From Gemmata massiliana (GTDB taxonomy: Bacteria > Planctomycetota > Planctomycetia > Gemmatales > Gemmataceae): DNA of 64,000 nt. The position numbers and the translations under genes are program-made. Under the pieces are notes generated by a model that had not been told where the DNA came from, did not search any database, and saw nothing but the letters and a program-made list of their open reading frames with translations. The stretch spans positions 804,879 through 868,878 of the forward strand of contig HG799465.1 in assembly GCA_000531095.1 (NCBI GenBank), read 5' to 3'. Positions 18,924 to 27,146 of the stretch are shown one piece after another. Numbering within the stretch: the stretch's first letter is position 1; every line of letters begins with the position of its first letter.

Positions 18924-19354
18924 CACTCGGCATCGACATTGAGCGACTTGATGATGGCGTTCAGCACGGGTTCGTTTTGCTCGCGGTCGTACTCGCTCAC
19001 CTGTGTGAGTAGTAACAGCGGCCCGGCGAACGTGTCCATGCAGCGTACCCGGCAGTTCGTAGCCGTGTCGACCGTGAGGAAGTCCGCGTTGAAACCGATG
19101 GCCGGCTGACCGCAGATCGTTTCCATCACTTCTTCCGAGTCCAGTTCCTTGTACTCGCCCTTCAGCGCGTCGAGCGTCTGGTCCGCGAGGTCACCCGGAT
19201 CGCGGGCGTCGGGCTGAAGCGACATCATGAAGAACGCGGTATCCGGGCTGGACACGGTCACGGTCCAGCCGCCGCTTTCGGGGTCTTCGGCCTCGTCCAC
19301 GGTCCAGTTCGTTGGGTAGCGAATGACGATACGGTCGCGCTCAAATGTGTTCAT
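18923..19354 (-). CDS. Hypothetical protein, 143 aa, PsbP/DcrB-like fold possible
   Basis: Start at 19354 (MNTFERDRIVIRYPTNW) with GGAG about eight bases upstream; the same frame is open for 20 more codons into a repeat and these are rejected. The sequence has the pattern of small stress- or PsbP/DcrB-type domains: a beta hairpin with YPTNWTV near the N-terminus, SGGWTVTVSSPDTAFFMMSL, and a final strand-helix with VLNAIIKSLNV. No signal peptide. Family assignment is tentative. It follows the frameshifted YbdK gene after a foldback repeat and is coupled to the 73-aa membrane protein downstream. Confidence 0.7.
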   Translation of the reverse strand: MNTFERDRIVIRYPTNWTVDEAEDPESGGWTVTVSSPDTAFFMMSLQPDARDPGDLADQTLDALKGEYKELDSEEVMETICGQPAIGFNADFLTVDTATNCRVRCMDTFAGPLLLLTQVSEYDREQNEPVLNAIIKSLNVDAE

Positions 19355-19366
19355 GCTCGTCTCCGA

Positions 19367-19447
19367 GCGAACGGCCGGTGTGAGCCGGTTGGTAGGCCCT
19401 CGTGCAACAGGCACGCTCCCACCAGCCGGCTCACGCCGGCCGTTCGC
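19367..19447. repeat. Foldback repeat R2, 27-bp arms
   Basis: Left arm 19367-19393 starts GCGAACGGCCGG; right arm 19421-19447 ends CCGGCCGTTCGC. Two mismatches between arms. It directly follows the stop of the YbdK gene. The same unit occurs at 22024-22176 and as variants at 26585, 37950 and 56277. Confidence 0.8.
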
Positions 19448-20556
19448 CTAAGAAATCCCCTCCTGCGTCTCCCGCACCAACTGGTCGACCACTGACCGCG
19501 TCGTGCCGGTTTGAGTGTACGTCTTCAGTTGGCGGTCGGCGCTGGAACCGCTTTCCAGAATCTTATACGCATACTCGATCTCCTTGCGCGTGCCGAGTTC
19601 GTCGATCACGTCGCGCAGGAACCAGTCGATCAGCTCGTGAATCAGCTCGCGGACCGGCACTTCTTTCTGTTTGCCGAGATCGAGCAACTTACCGTCCAGG
19701 CCGTACCGCACCGCGCGCCACTTGTTCTCCTCGATCAACTCGGTCGGGTACACGCGGAACGTCATGTTGTCGCGCCGGAGCTTCCACAGTTTCGCGATGA
19801 TCGCCTGGAACAGCGCCGCGATGCACACCGCCTCATCCACTTTTGTGCAGACGTCGCAGATGCGGAATTCGAGAGTCGGGTAGCGGTGGTTCGGGCGCAC
19901 GTCGTACCAGATTTTGGACCCGTCCGGGATGCACCCGGTTCGCGTCATCGTGTCCACCATGCCGCTGTACTCGCTCCAGTCAGTAAACAGCGGTGGGACG
20001 CCGGATCGAGGGAAGTGGCGGAAGATGATCGAGCGGTAGCTCTTCAGACCGGTGTTGCGCCCGGTCCAGAACGGCGACGACGTGCTGAGACACAAGATGT
20101 GCGGCGCGAAGTACCGGGCCACGTTCATCGCATCAATCAGGAAGTCGCGGTCCTCGATCCCGATGTGAACGTGCGTGCCGAAGATGAGCAACTGGCGCGC
20201 GAGATCCTGCATGTCGTTCTGAACGCCGAGGTAGCGCTCGAACGGCGTGATCTCTTGCTTCTCCCAATTCGAGAACGGGTGCGTACCGGCGGCCGCGATC
20301 ACCAGCCCGTGCCGCCCCGCCAGTTCGCTAATGCTCCGGCGTAGCTTCACCAGTTCGTTGCGAGCGTCGTTCGGCGTCTGACAGATCTCGGTGCCCACTT
20401 CCACCATCGACTGGTGCAACTCGGCCTTGATCTGCTCCTTCAGGGTGACCTTTCCTTCGTCCAAGATCTGCGTGATGTACGATCTCAGTTCCCCGTCGCG
20501 GGGTCGATGATCTGGTACTCCTCCTCGATGCCGAGCGTGAGCGACGGGGCTTTCAT
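19448..20556 (-). CDS. ybdK: YbdK-type carboxylate-amine ligase, frameshifted near its N-terminus
   Basis: The family is GCS2, ATP-dependent gamma-glutamylcysteine-synthetase-like enzymes that join an amine to a carboxylate. The start ATG at 20556 encodes MKAPSLTLGIEEEYQIIDPATG, then the frame hits TGA at 20485-20487. The continuing sequence, LRSYITQILDEGKVTL onward, lies in a neighbouring frame to 19448. One missing base in the C run at 20491-20494 (G run in the gene) explains it: restoring it gives ATGELRSYIT and about 369 residues, the normal family length. Body motifs: AAAGTHPFSNW, HVHIGIEDRD and LEFRICDVCTKVDEAV. Either a sequencing error or a recent mutation. Fourth gene in the esterase/ATP-grasp cluster. 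Confidence 0.85.
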
Positions 20557-20559
20557 AAA

Positions 20560-20646
20560 GAAGTTCCAAGTTCCAAGTTTCCGAGTTCCGAGCCAGAGAG
20601 GTACCGTGTTGTAACTCGGAACTTGGAACTTTGGAACTTGGAACTT
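20560..20646. repeat. Inverted GTTCCAAG-type repeat R3
   Basis: GAAGTTCCAAGTTCCAAG near 20560 is inverted at 20612-20646 as AACTTGGAACTTC. It separates the YbdK gene from the upstream ATP-grasp gene. A relative made of the same GTTCCA/TGGAAC words is at 34795-34912. No coding content. Confidence 0.7.
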
Positions 20647-20657
20647 CGCGGTTCGCG

Positions 20658-22010
20658 TCAGCGCGGCTCGACGAGGAACGTCGGCACCGTGGACCCGCCG
20701 CCCGCGGTGACGTTGACGAGTTCCTCGGTCGAAATGCGCGTGAGGCACCCGTGCATGAACGCCCCGAACGCGACGTAGGGGTTCGTGTCCAGCATCCGGT
20801 CGAGGACGTGGAGCGAATTGTTCTCGAAGCTCGGGAACGCCTCGTAGGGGAGTTTCACCTTCTGCTGGACGACGTAAGGCAGCGCGAGCGCGGTCTGGAT
20901 CGCGTCGTCCCACGCGCGCTGGTCGACGAGCCAGCCGAGCACGATTCCCTTCCCGCCATAGTCGTCGTTCGGCTTCAGTACGAGCCGGTCCTTGTTCGCC
21001 GACGCCCACGGCACGAGGTCGATCTCCGCGCCGTCGATAGTGGTCTTTCGCGCCTCCATGACGCGCGTCCACGGAATGTGACGTGCGATCGCGGCTAGTT
21101 GTGACGGCGTGAACAGCGCTGCGTTCCGCTCATCGGACAGCACCGCGAGCGACGCCTTCTTGAACAGGATCTTGCACCGGAACGAGTTCACCATGCAGAC
21201 CGCGCGGTCGCGCACCGCCTGCACAACGGGGTGATCGATCCCGCCGCGCTCGACCAGCTCGCTGATGAGTACGCGCTTGTAAATGAGCGTGATGTGGTAG
21301 TCGCCGGCCATGAGCTTGCCGTCGCGGTACTCCACCTCGCGCGGGTCCACGATCCGGGCCTCGATGCCCATCGCCTTGAAGTAATCGTAAAAGAGCACGA
21401 ACTCGCTGAACGTGGGCACCTCGCGCCAGTCCAGGATCGCGATCCGCGGTGCGTCGGATACGTGCCCCTGCCACTGTTTGAACGAGTCCGTGAGCGCGTG
21501 CAACACACCGGGTTTCGCGGGGATCGGGTTCACGCGGAACCGGCGCTGGAACTCCTGGAACACTGGTACGCCGTAGAAAAGCTCGGCGAGCGCGTCGGAG
21601 TACCCGGCACCGGCGGGGGTTTCGGTGTTGAACTCGGTGAACAGCAACTCGTCGTCCGACGCGAAGAACGTGTCGAAGCGGCTCGTCGGGCTGGGGTCGG
21701 GGAACCCGGGGTCGATCCCGAGCAGTTGCTCTTCCCAGTCGAGCACGCGGAACTGCTGGCGAAAGGTTGGATCGGCCAGCGCGCGGTCGTACATCGTCTG
21801 GAACGCGGGGAGCAGCGTGCTTACCGTGTCGTGCAGTAGCCGGTACTGGGCCGGCGTCAAGAACCGCGGGCGCAACACGGTACACACGGGGCGCGTCCCG
21901 AAAAGCAGCCCGCGGAGCTGCTGCACCTTCTCCAGCGCGGCCTGCGAATCGGCCGCGAGCGCCGACCCGGACGCGAGCAGGTCGTGGTAGCAGGAAATGG
22001 CGTCGGACAT
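20658..22010 (-). CDS. Circularly permuted ATP-grasp-like ligase
   Basis: 450 residues from the ATG at 22010, preceded by GGAGAG; 51 upstream in-frame codons fall in a repeat and are rejected. Features: LLFTEFNTETPAGAGY (substrate-domain acidic motif) near residue 120, RIAILDWREVPTFSEF and ITLIYKRVL in the middle, and the ATP-grasp nucleotide segment LVLKPNDDYGGKGIVLGW near residue 340, followed by YVVQQKVKLP. This order fits circularly permuted ATP-grasp enzymes related to glutathionylspermidine-synthetase and amidoligase families, which make amide bonds via acyl phosphates. Between another ATP-grasp gene and a GCS2 ligase, so a multistep amide-forming pathway is inferred. Confidence 0.78.
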   Translation of the reverse strand: MSDAISCYHDLLASGSALAADSQAALEKVQQLRGLLFGTRPVCTVLRPRFLTPAQYRLLHDTVSTLLPAFQTMYDRALADPTFRQQFRVLDWEEQLLGIDPGFPDPSPTSRFDTFFASDDELLFTEFNTETPAGAGYSDALAELFYGVPVFQEFQRRFRVNPIPAKPGVLHALTDSFKQWQGHVSDAPRIAILDWREVPTFSEFVLFYDYFKAMGIEARIVDPREVEYRDGKLMAGDYHITLIYKRVLISELVERGGIDHPVVQAVRDRAVCMVNSFRCKILFKKASLAVLSDERNAALFTPSQLAAIARHIPWTRVMEARKTTIDGAEIDLVPWASANKDRLVLKPNDDYGGKGIVLGWLVDQRAWDDAIQTALALPYVVQQKVKLPYEAFPSFENNSLHVLDRMLDTNPYVAFGAFMHGCLTRISTEELVNVTAGGGSTVPTFLVEPR

Positions 22011-22023
22011 GGCAACTCTCCGG

Positions 22024-22176
22024 GCGAACGGCCGGCGTGAGCCGGCTGGTGCCTCTCTGCGCGCTGAATTGGCGAACGGCGCGGCGTAAGCCCGCCGGTG
22101 GTGCCTTAAAAAACCGGCGGGCTTACGCCACGCCGCTCGCAACACAGTAACCAGCCGGCTCACACCGGCCGTTCGC
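22024..22176. repeat. Nested foldback repeat R2
   Basis: Outer arms 22024-22050 (GCGAACGGCCGG...) and 22150-22176 (...CCGGCCGTTCGC) enclose a second palindrome: GGCGTAAGCCCGCCGGT around 22083-22099 with ACCGGCGGGCTTACGCC around 22112-22128. It fills the space between the two ATP-grasp genes almost exactly. Confidence 0.8.
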
Positions 22177-23094
22177 CTAAAAGAGTTTGCCCCACTTCAA
22201 TTCCGCCAACTGCGGGCGCGGGTTGAGTGCCTGGTCGATGACCAGATCGGCCATGTGCTTCACCACCCACTCGAAGTATTCGGGGGTGAGCGAGTTCACG
22301 TCCATGTCGGGCGCCGGGTTCATGAAGTCGATCGCGTAGGGCACGCCGTCCTTGATCGCCCACTCCACCGTGTTCATGTCGTAACCGAGCGCGTCGACGA
22401 GCTTCAGCGAGTCGTCGATCACGCGGTTCCGGAGCGCGGGCGTGAGGTAATTCTGGTCGGGAACGTACCGGCGATTGTTGGTGTCGTAGGGCATCGGGAG
22501 CACGAGGTTCCGGCCCAGGCACATGCACCGGACGTACTGGTCCCACTGGATGAACTCCTGGGCGATCATCGTGAGCAGCCCGGAGCTGTCGTAGTAGCGG
22601 ATCAGTTCCTCGACGCTGTGGCACACGTACACCCCACGCCAGCCCCCGCCGTGGGCGTCCTTGAGGATGCACGGCAGCCCGACGTAGTCCGCGATCCCCT
22701 GCCAGTTAATGGGGTACTCGAGGTTCCGCAAGCTCTCCGTCTTCACGATGCCGGGAACGTAGTCCTTGTTCGGCAGCGCCATCGTCTTGGGGTGCGCGAG
22801 GCCGAGTTTCGCGCACAGCGACGCGCCGAAGAACTTGTCATCGGCCGTCCACATGAACGGGTTATTGATGACCGTTACGCCTTCGAGAACGGCGTGCTTC
22901 AGGTAGCTCCGGTAGTACGGCACCTCGTGTGAGATGCGGTCCACGAGCACACTGTACGGCACCGGCTCGTCCATCCGGGTGCCGCCGAGCTTGGCGAACT
23001 CCGCGACGACGCCCGCGTTCCGCCCGTTCACCTCGTCGATGAACCGCGGTGGGAACGACCACTCGCGCCCCACGATCACGCCGACACGTTTCAC
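22177..23094 (-). CDS. ATP-grasp ligase
   Basis: 305 residues from a GTG at 23094, with GAGGG upstream; 35 further in-frame codons upstream look like spacer. The start MKRVGVIVGREWSFPPRFI resembles the N-terminal Rossmann part of RimK/D-Ala-D-Ala-ligase-like enzymes. ATP-grasp elements: CILKDAHGGGWRGV (Lys and glycine-rich loop) near residue 145, IAQEFIQWDQYVR (hinge Glu) near 180, and TVEWAIKDGVPYAIDFMNPAPD with metal-binding acidic and Asn residues near 245-270. It would couple ATP hydrolysis to amide or peptide bond formation. Co-oriented with an esterase upstream and two more ligases downstream. Confidence 0.82.
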   Translation of the reverse strand: MKRVGVIVGREWSFPPRFIDEVNGRNAGVVAEFAKLGGTRMDEPVPYSVLVDRISHEVPYYRSYLKHAVLEGVTVINNPFMWTADDKFFGASLCAKLGLAHPKTMALPNKDYVPGIVKTESLRNLEYPINWQGIADYVGLPCILKDAHGGGWRGVYVCHSVEELIRYYDSSGLLTMIAQEFIQWDQYVRCMCLGRNLVLPMPYDTNNRRYVPDQNYLTPALRNRVIDDSLKLVDALGYDMNTVEWAIKDGVPYAIDFMNPAPDMDVNSLTPEYFEWVVKHMADLVIDQALNPRPQLAELKWGKLF

Positions 23095-23199
23095 GTCATG
23101 CCCTCGGTGAATCAAGATTTTCGATCGCAGATTGCTGATTGCAAAACGGAGAAACGATCCGCGCCGAGTGCCTTCCAATCCGCGATCAAAAAACCGCAA

Positions 23200-23919
23200 T
23201 CAATCGTGCCCACCAATATACATCCGAACCATGTCGTGCCACACGGGCCAATCGTGGGCCATGCCGTCCCACTCGCGCAGGGCGTTCCCGATTCCCTTGT
23301 CCCACAGTTTACCCGACAGTTCCCGGTTCTGGTTCAGTAAGCGGTCCTCGCGCCCCACCGCGAGAATGAGTTCCTGCTCGCGGAGCCGGTCCAGGCGCCA
23401 GGGGTCGTGTTCGTTCGGGATAAAGTCTACCGGGTTCTGCGAGTAAACGGTTTCGTTGTGGTATCCGCCCATGAACATCTTAATGTCGGTCAGCCCGCTC
23501 ATGCTCAGAATGCGGTTTACCCGGTCCGGGTACCGCAGCCCCATCGACAGCGCGTGGAACGCCCCGAAACTCGCCCCGGCGAAGATCGTAAACGGGTGGT
23601 CGTTCCGCCATCGCGCCCACGGGAGCGCCTCGTTCATGACGTAGTTTGTGTACTGCTCGTGGCGCCACGCCCGGGCGCCGGGGTGCTCGTGGTAGGCGTA
23701 CCAGCTCTCGGCGTCCACCGCGTCCAGGCACACGAGGTGCAGCCACCCGTTTTCGAGCGCGTGCCCCAGTGCGTGAACCAGCCCGCGGTTCTCCCACTCG
23801 AAGAAGCGCCCGCGCGACGTGGGGAACGCGATCACCCGCGCCCCGCCGTGCCCGAATTCAAGCAGTTCCATATCGCGGTGGAGCGCTGGACTCCACCAGC
23901 GGTGATACGCCCGGTGCAT
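23200..23919 (-). CDS. Alpha/beta-hydrolase esterase, first gene of the amidoligase cluster
   Basis: 239 residues, esterase-D-like family (Esterase/PF00756 type). The nucleophile elbow is GASFGA with Ser117; probable acid and base are Asp192 in GREDRLL and His222 in GMAHDWPVW, giving a complete catalytic triad. No signal peptide, so cytoplasmic. The start at 23919 gives MHRAYHRWWSPALHRDMELL. The ATP-grasp gene begins 105 bases after its stop. An esterase leading a run of ligases could release or hydrolyse the product, or prepare an acyl substrate; that role is inferred. Confidence 0.82.
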   Translation of the reverse strand: MHRAYHRWWSPALHRDMELLEFGHGGARVIAFPTSRGRFFEWENRGLVHALGHALENGWLHLVCLDAVDAESWYAYHEHPGARAWRHEQYTNYVMNEALPWARWRNDHPFTIFAGASFGAFHALSMGLRYPDRVNRILSMSGLTDIKMFMGGYHNETVYSQNPVDFIPNEHDPWRLDRLREQELILAVGREDRLLNQNRELSGKLWDKGIGNALREWDGMAHDWPVWHDMVRMYIGGHD

Positions 23920-24041
23920 GAAGGCCCGAATCGCGGTGTGAAGAGAGGGGAGTTAGAGCGAGTATGCGAACCCGCGCGCCCTTCGGCAACGGCGGGACCG
24001 CTCAAACGCACGAGCGAATTGGTCAGCAGGGGCGCACAGCC

Positions 24042-24698
24042 TTACCGCGGCTTTTTCTTCTTGCGCTTCGGCGCCGCGAACAACTCCGCGAGCGCGAGGC
24101 TGAACCCCGGCAACACCTTTCCGCCACTGAGAATACCGGCCTCGTCCAGTTCCTTAAACTTCTTCGCCGAGGTGTACACTCGCGCCGTCTTCGCACGCGG
24201 GTCGATGGTCCACGCGAGCTTGCACCCGACCGCGAAAAACTCCGCGAGCTTCCGATCGATCTCGGCGACCGTGTTCGACGGGCTGAGAACCTCGACGACC
24301 AAGCCCGGTGCGACCGTCCAGAACGCTTCGTCTGCGGGAATCTCGTCGTTCGGGAACTCGGACCACGGAATGAACGTCACATCGGGCGCGCGGACCTGAT
24401 CGGGACCGAGCCGGATGAAACCGGCCTCACCGGTCACGACGCCGAGGTCGTTCGCCACGACGTGGTTCACAATTAGCCGCGCGATGTGGAGCCCCAAAAA
24501 CGATTCGAGGATCCCCATCGGTTTCTCCACGAGGACGCCATCGATCAGCTCGCAGATCGGCTTCGGGGCCTTCTCCAAGTCGGCTTCTGTTGCGCTCCCG
24601 GGCGCCGGACGAATACGAATACGGCTCAGGGGAATACCGCCGAGTTTGGCGTGCAGATCCGCGAACGTCTTCAGTTCCAGTTCGGTCGCCGTCGCCAT
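24042..24698 (-). CDS. Uma2 family (DUF820) endonuclease-like protein
   Basis: 218 residues. The PD-(D/E)xK-fold Uma2 core is visible: ICELIDGVLVEKPM near residue 50, RAPDVTFIP near 103, and VAPGLVVEVLSPSNTVAEIDRKLAEFFAVGCKLAWTID (shown in parts: VVEVLSPSNT, then KLAEFFAVG) from about 128, with the E-x-x-SPS-x-T metal-site signature. A very basic Lys/Arg tail ends the protein. Uma2 genes are numerous in planctomycetes and cyanobacteria and their role is uncertain. Stands alone between minus-strand genes; the ATG at 24698 has GAGGG upstream. Confidence 0.88.
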   Translation of the reverse strand: MATATELELKTFADLHAKLGGIPLSRIRIRPAPGSATEADLEKAPKPICELIDGVLVEKPMGILESFLGLHIARLIVNHVVANDLGVVTGEAGFIRLGPDQVRAPDVTFIPWSEFPNDEIPADEAFWTVAPGLVVEVLSPSNTVAEIDRKLAEFFAVGCKLAWTIDPRAKTARVYTSAKKFKELDEAGILSGGKVLPGFSLALAELFAAPKRKKKKPR

Positions 24699-24762
24699 CC
24701 TTCGGCCCTCGTGGGAAAGCAGCGGGGAGGCTCATACCTCCCGCTCGCCAGCCCCGATTGTA

Positions 24763-25701
24763 TCACGCTGCGGCGAACTTATCGCGGAGCTTGTCGAGGT
24801 ACTTCTTGCTCTGTGCGGTCACGTCCCAGGCGTGCGGCCAGAAGCACAGGTCCACGCACCACCAGTCGTGCGGTACCTCGGCCTTCAGGAGCGCCGGGGC
24901 GAGCTTGTCGAAGTCGAGTTTGCCGGTGCCGAACGGGTTGTGCGTCGAGGTGTTGTGCTCGTTCAGGCTGCCGTCACTGTCGATCACGTGGACGTGGGTG
25001 ATCTTACCCTTCAGTTTCTCAAGCAACTCCAGTTCACCGCCCGGGAGCGTTTCCTTCGCGCCGGTCTGATTCGCCGCGACCGCGGCGCACATGTGCGCGT
25101 GGCAGGTGTCGTAGAGCACGCCGAAGTTGTTATTCCCCTTCGCACGCACCATGTCGACCAGGCGCACAATTTCCGAGGGCTTGTTGAACGCGAAGCCCGG
25201 CTCGAACTCCCAGCAGATGTTCATGCCGTAGTCCGCAGCCATCTTGCTCGCCTTGTCCCACGCGGACGCGATCCGCTCCATCCCCTTTTCCGCGCCGAGT
25301 TCTTTTCCTTCTTTTTCAAAATAATCCGGCGCAATCACTGTATCGACCCGGATCGTCTTAACATCGAGGTCCGCGGCGAACGCGCACCACCCGAGGAACG
25401 CCGTTAGGTACGCGGCCGGGTTCTCGTCAACAATGGAGGTACCAGGATTCTTAAAGGCCCACAGGTCCACCGCGATCCCCGAGAGCGCTAACCCGTGATC
25501 GGCGATCTCTTTACGGAGTTTTTGGCGGCTGGCCTTTGTCGGGTGCGACACGGGGCTGGGGTGCGGGCCGAAGCTGCCCAGTTCCACGCCGTCGTAACCG
25601 AGATCCTGAAGCTTGTGCAGAATGACGTGGAAGTCGTTCGTCGGTTGTTCCTGGTTAAATAAATACGCCCACGTGCCGATCGAGATGCGAGCCTTCGCCA
25701 T
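24763..25701 (-). CDS. Sugar phosphate isomerase/epimerase (TIM barrel)
   Basis: 312 residues of the xylose-isomerase-like TIM-barrel family (AP_endonuc_2). Barrel strands with metal-ligand positions are visible: YDGVELGSFGPH near residue 35, ICWEFEPGFAF near 165, GVLYDTCHAHM near 197 with Asp and His, and HVHVIDSDGS near 236. Such enzymes interconvert sugars or inositol derivatives or are of unknown substrate. No signal peptide. AGAGG lies about eight bases before the ATG. No functional partner is obvious nearby. Confidence 0.88.
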   Translation of the reverse strand: MAKARISIGTWAYLFNQEQPTNDFHVILHKLQDLGYDGVELGSFGPHPSPVSHPTKASRQKLRKEIADHGLALSGIAVDLWAFKNPGTSIVDENPAAYLTAFLGWCAFAADLDVKTIRVDTVIAPDYFEKEGKELGAEKGMERIASAWDKASKMAADYGMNICWEFEPGFAFNKPSEIVRLVDMVRAKGNNNFGVLYDTCHAHMCAAVAANQTGAKETLPGGELELLEKLKGKITHVHVIDSDGSLNEHNTSTHNPFGTGKLDFDKLAPALLKAEVPHDWWCVDLCFWPHAWDVTAQSKKYLDKLRDKFAAA

Positions 25702-26167
25702 GACGGAACCTCTGGTGACATTGGGAGAAGCGTAACGGCGGTCCGGTGCAAGTGATTATAGCGAGCGTCCCTCAAACCATCCGACCTCGACTCGCTCCAC
25801 CGCACCCACTATGTTCCTCATTCCCTCGGCGCGGGACTCTGTTCTATGCTGGTGCATTCGACAGAAGATCGCGCCGGGATCAGGGCGCCGGAAGTTCGGT
25901 TCTAGCCGCGACTTTCGGCGCTGGCAAGAAGTATCCGGAGCGCGCACGCCGATTTCACGCCCGAGCGCCCGACGGCAGCAACCCAGACGAAGAAATGCCA
26001 AATTTTGGCCTTCCCTTCAACTCGTGCTCGGTGAGCACATAGACCGTGCGCAGCAACCCAGACGAAGAAATGCCAAATTTTGGCCGTCGGGCGCAAGTTA
26101 ATCCCCCCGGACGCGAACTATTGGGAAACTACCGTGTCTGTCTGGTGGGAGTCGGTAGGAAAGGAAA
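25702..26167. other. 466-bp gene-free region between divergent genes
   Basis: It separates the minus-strand isomerase from the plus-strand receiver-like gene, so both promoters should be here; none stands out clearly enough to call. It contains the 36-bp direct repeat pair described separately. Short ORFs across it read the repeat and have no ribosome binding site that convinces. Confidence 0.6.
25965..26094. repeat. Two 36-bp direct repeats bracketed by an 11-bp inverted repeat
   Basis: Identical copies at 25975-26010 and 26050-26085 start GCAGCAACCCAGACGAAGAA and end AAATTTTGGCC, period 75. An 11-bp inverted pair, GCGCCCGACGG at 25965-25975 and CCGTCGGGCGC at 26084-26094, flanks the whole. 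Each copy has a central TGCCAAATTTTGGC-type palindrome. Function unknown; regulatory sites or a small mobile remnant are possible. Confidence 0.75.
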
Positions 26168-26566
26168 ATGAGGATCATGACTATCACCGGTAGCAAATGC
26201 ACCGCGACACTTACCCCGCAACGGACCGCCAAGCGGGTCGTTCTGGCCGGCCGGTTCGCGCTCGGAGCGAACGTGGCCGACCACTTCCGCAAGCTGGGCT
26301 GGGAGGTTCACACGGTTAACGCCGATCACGACGTTCACGCCACCGCCGCGGAGACCGATCCGCACGCGGTTCTGCTCCCCGAAAACACCGGGGAAGAGAG
26401 CGGGTACCTCGCCTGCGTCAAACTGCGCCAGACGCTGCCCGACTTGAAAGTCGTGGTGGTCGGTTCGGAGCGCACCGCGGGCCGCGAGAAGTTCGCCGAG
26501 TTCGTCGGCGCGAAGTTCGTGACCGAGGCCGACGGCGTGGGCCGATTCGTCACCGCGATGTCGTAA
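26168..26566 (+). CDS. Degenerate response-regulator-receiver-like protein
   Basis: 132 residues (alternative ATG at 26177). The layout resembles a CheY fold: RVVLAGRFALGANVADHFRKLGWEV (first strand and helix), then PHAVLLPENTGEESGYLACVKLRQ, then KVVVVGSERTAGREKF. Where receivers have the phosphorylated Asp (LLD), this protein has LLPEN, so phosphorylation in the usual way is unlikely. Receiver-like identity is an inference. It faces the RidA gene and the two stops are separated by a long perfect-looking foldback. Confidence 0.6.
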   Translation: MRIMTITGSKCTATLTPQRTAKRVVLAGRFALGANVADHFRKLGWEVHTVNADHDVHATAAETDPHAVLLPENTGEESGYLACVKLRQTLPDLKVVVVGSERTAGREKFAEFVGAKFVTEADGVGRFVTAMS

Positions 26567-26680
26567 ATTGTCTGCAAAAAGTCGTCGGCCGGTTCGCACC
26601 GGCTGATGAAAACTCCGCGCCCAGCGCAACGAGTTCTCATCAGCCGGCGCGAACCGGCCGACGACTTTTTGCAGACAATT
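26566..26680. terminator. Long foldback terminator between convergent genes
   Basis: Arms of about 50 bp, 26566-26615 and 26631-26680, start AATTGTCTGCAAAAAGTCGT and are inverted copies with about two mismatches. The foldback spans from one stop codon to the other. The poly-A/T tracts within the arms would act as U tracts on each strand. The inner part carries an R2-like CGGCCGGTTCGC word. Confidence 0.85.
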
Positions 26681-27146
26681 ACGCTTCCACTTCAAAAATG
26701 CACTCGATCTCGACGGCGATGTTCCCCGGCAGCGAGTTGTGACCGACCGCGCTCCGCGCGCCGACGCCGTCGTCGCCGAACACGTCCTTCATCAATTCCG
26801 AGAACCCGTTGATGACCTTCGGCTGTTCGAGGAAGTCGTCGGTGCAGTTCACCATGCCGTAGGTCTTCAGCAGCTTCTTCACCTTGTCGAGCGAGCCGAG
26901 CTGCTCCTTGATGGTCGCGAGGATCGCCAGCCCCGTCTGGCGCGCGGCCTCTTTCCCCTGCTCGGTGTTCAGATCCTTGCCGACGCGCCCGGTAATCAGC
27001 GTCTTGTCGGCCTTGAGCGGGCCGTGCCCGGACACGAACAGCAGGTTGCCGAACTTCACCGCGGTCTTGTACACCGCGACCGGCTTCGGGGCCGGCGGGA
27101 GCGTGAGGTGCAGTTCCTGAACGCGCTTTTCTGGGGTGCTCGACAC
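26679..27146 (-). CDS. RidA/YjgF family protein
   Basis: 155 residues from a GTG at 27146, with GGAGG about nine bases upstream. Family signatures: GNLLFVSGHGPL near residue 33, the middle helix with ARQTGLAILATIKEQLGSLDKV, and the C-terminal GARSAVGHNSLPGNIAVEIE with the conserved Arg and Glu used by RidA enamine/imine deaminases. It is the longer, 155-residue subfamily. A paralogue of equal length lies at 37320-37787. Likely cytoplasmic imine deaminase, substrate not known. Confidence 0.87.
   Translation of the reverse strand: MSSTPEKRVQELHLTLPPAPKPVAVYKTAVKFGNLLFVSGHGPLKADKTLITGRVGKDLNTEQGKEAARQTGLAILATIKEQLGSLDKVKKLLKTYGMVNCTDDFLEQPKVINGFSELMKDVFGDDGVGARSAVGHNSLPGNIAVEIECIFEVEA

Noticed and set aside
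22011..22163. An N-terminal extension of the circularly permuted ATP-grasp protein
   Set aside because: These 51 codons translate the R2 repeat; the ATG at 22010 has its own GGAGAG.
25975..26085. A CRISPR array, because of the 36-bp direct repeats
   Set aside because: Only two copies, with a 39-base spacer, no further units, no cas genes and flanking inverted repeats instead of a leader.
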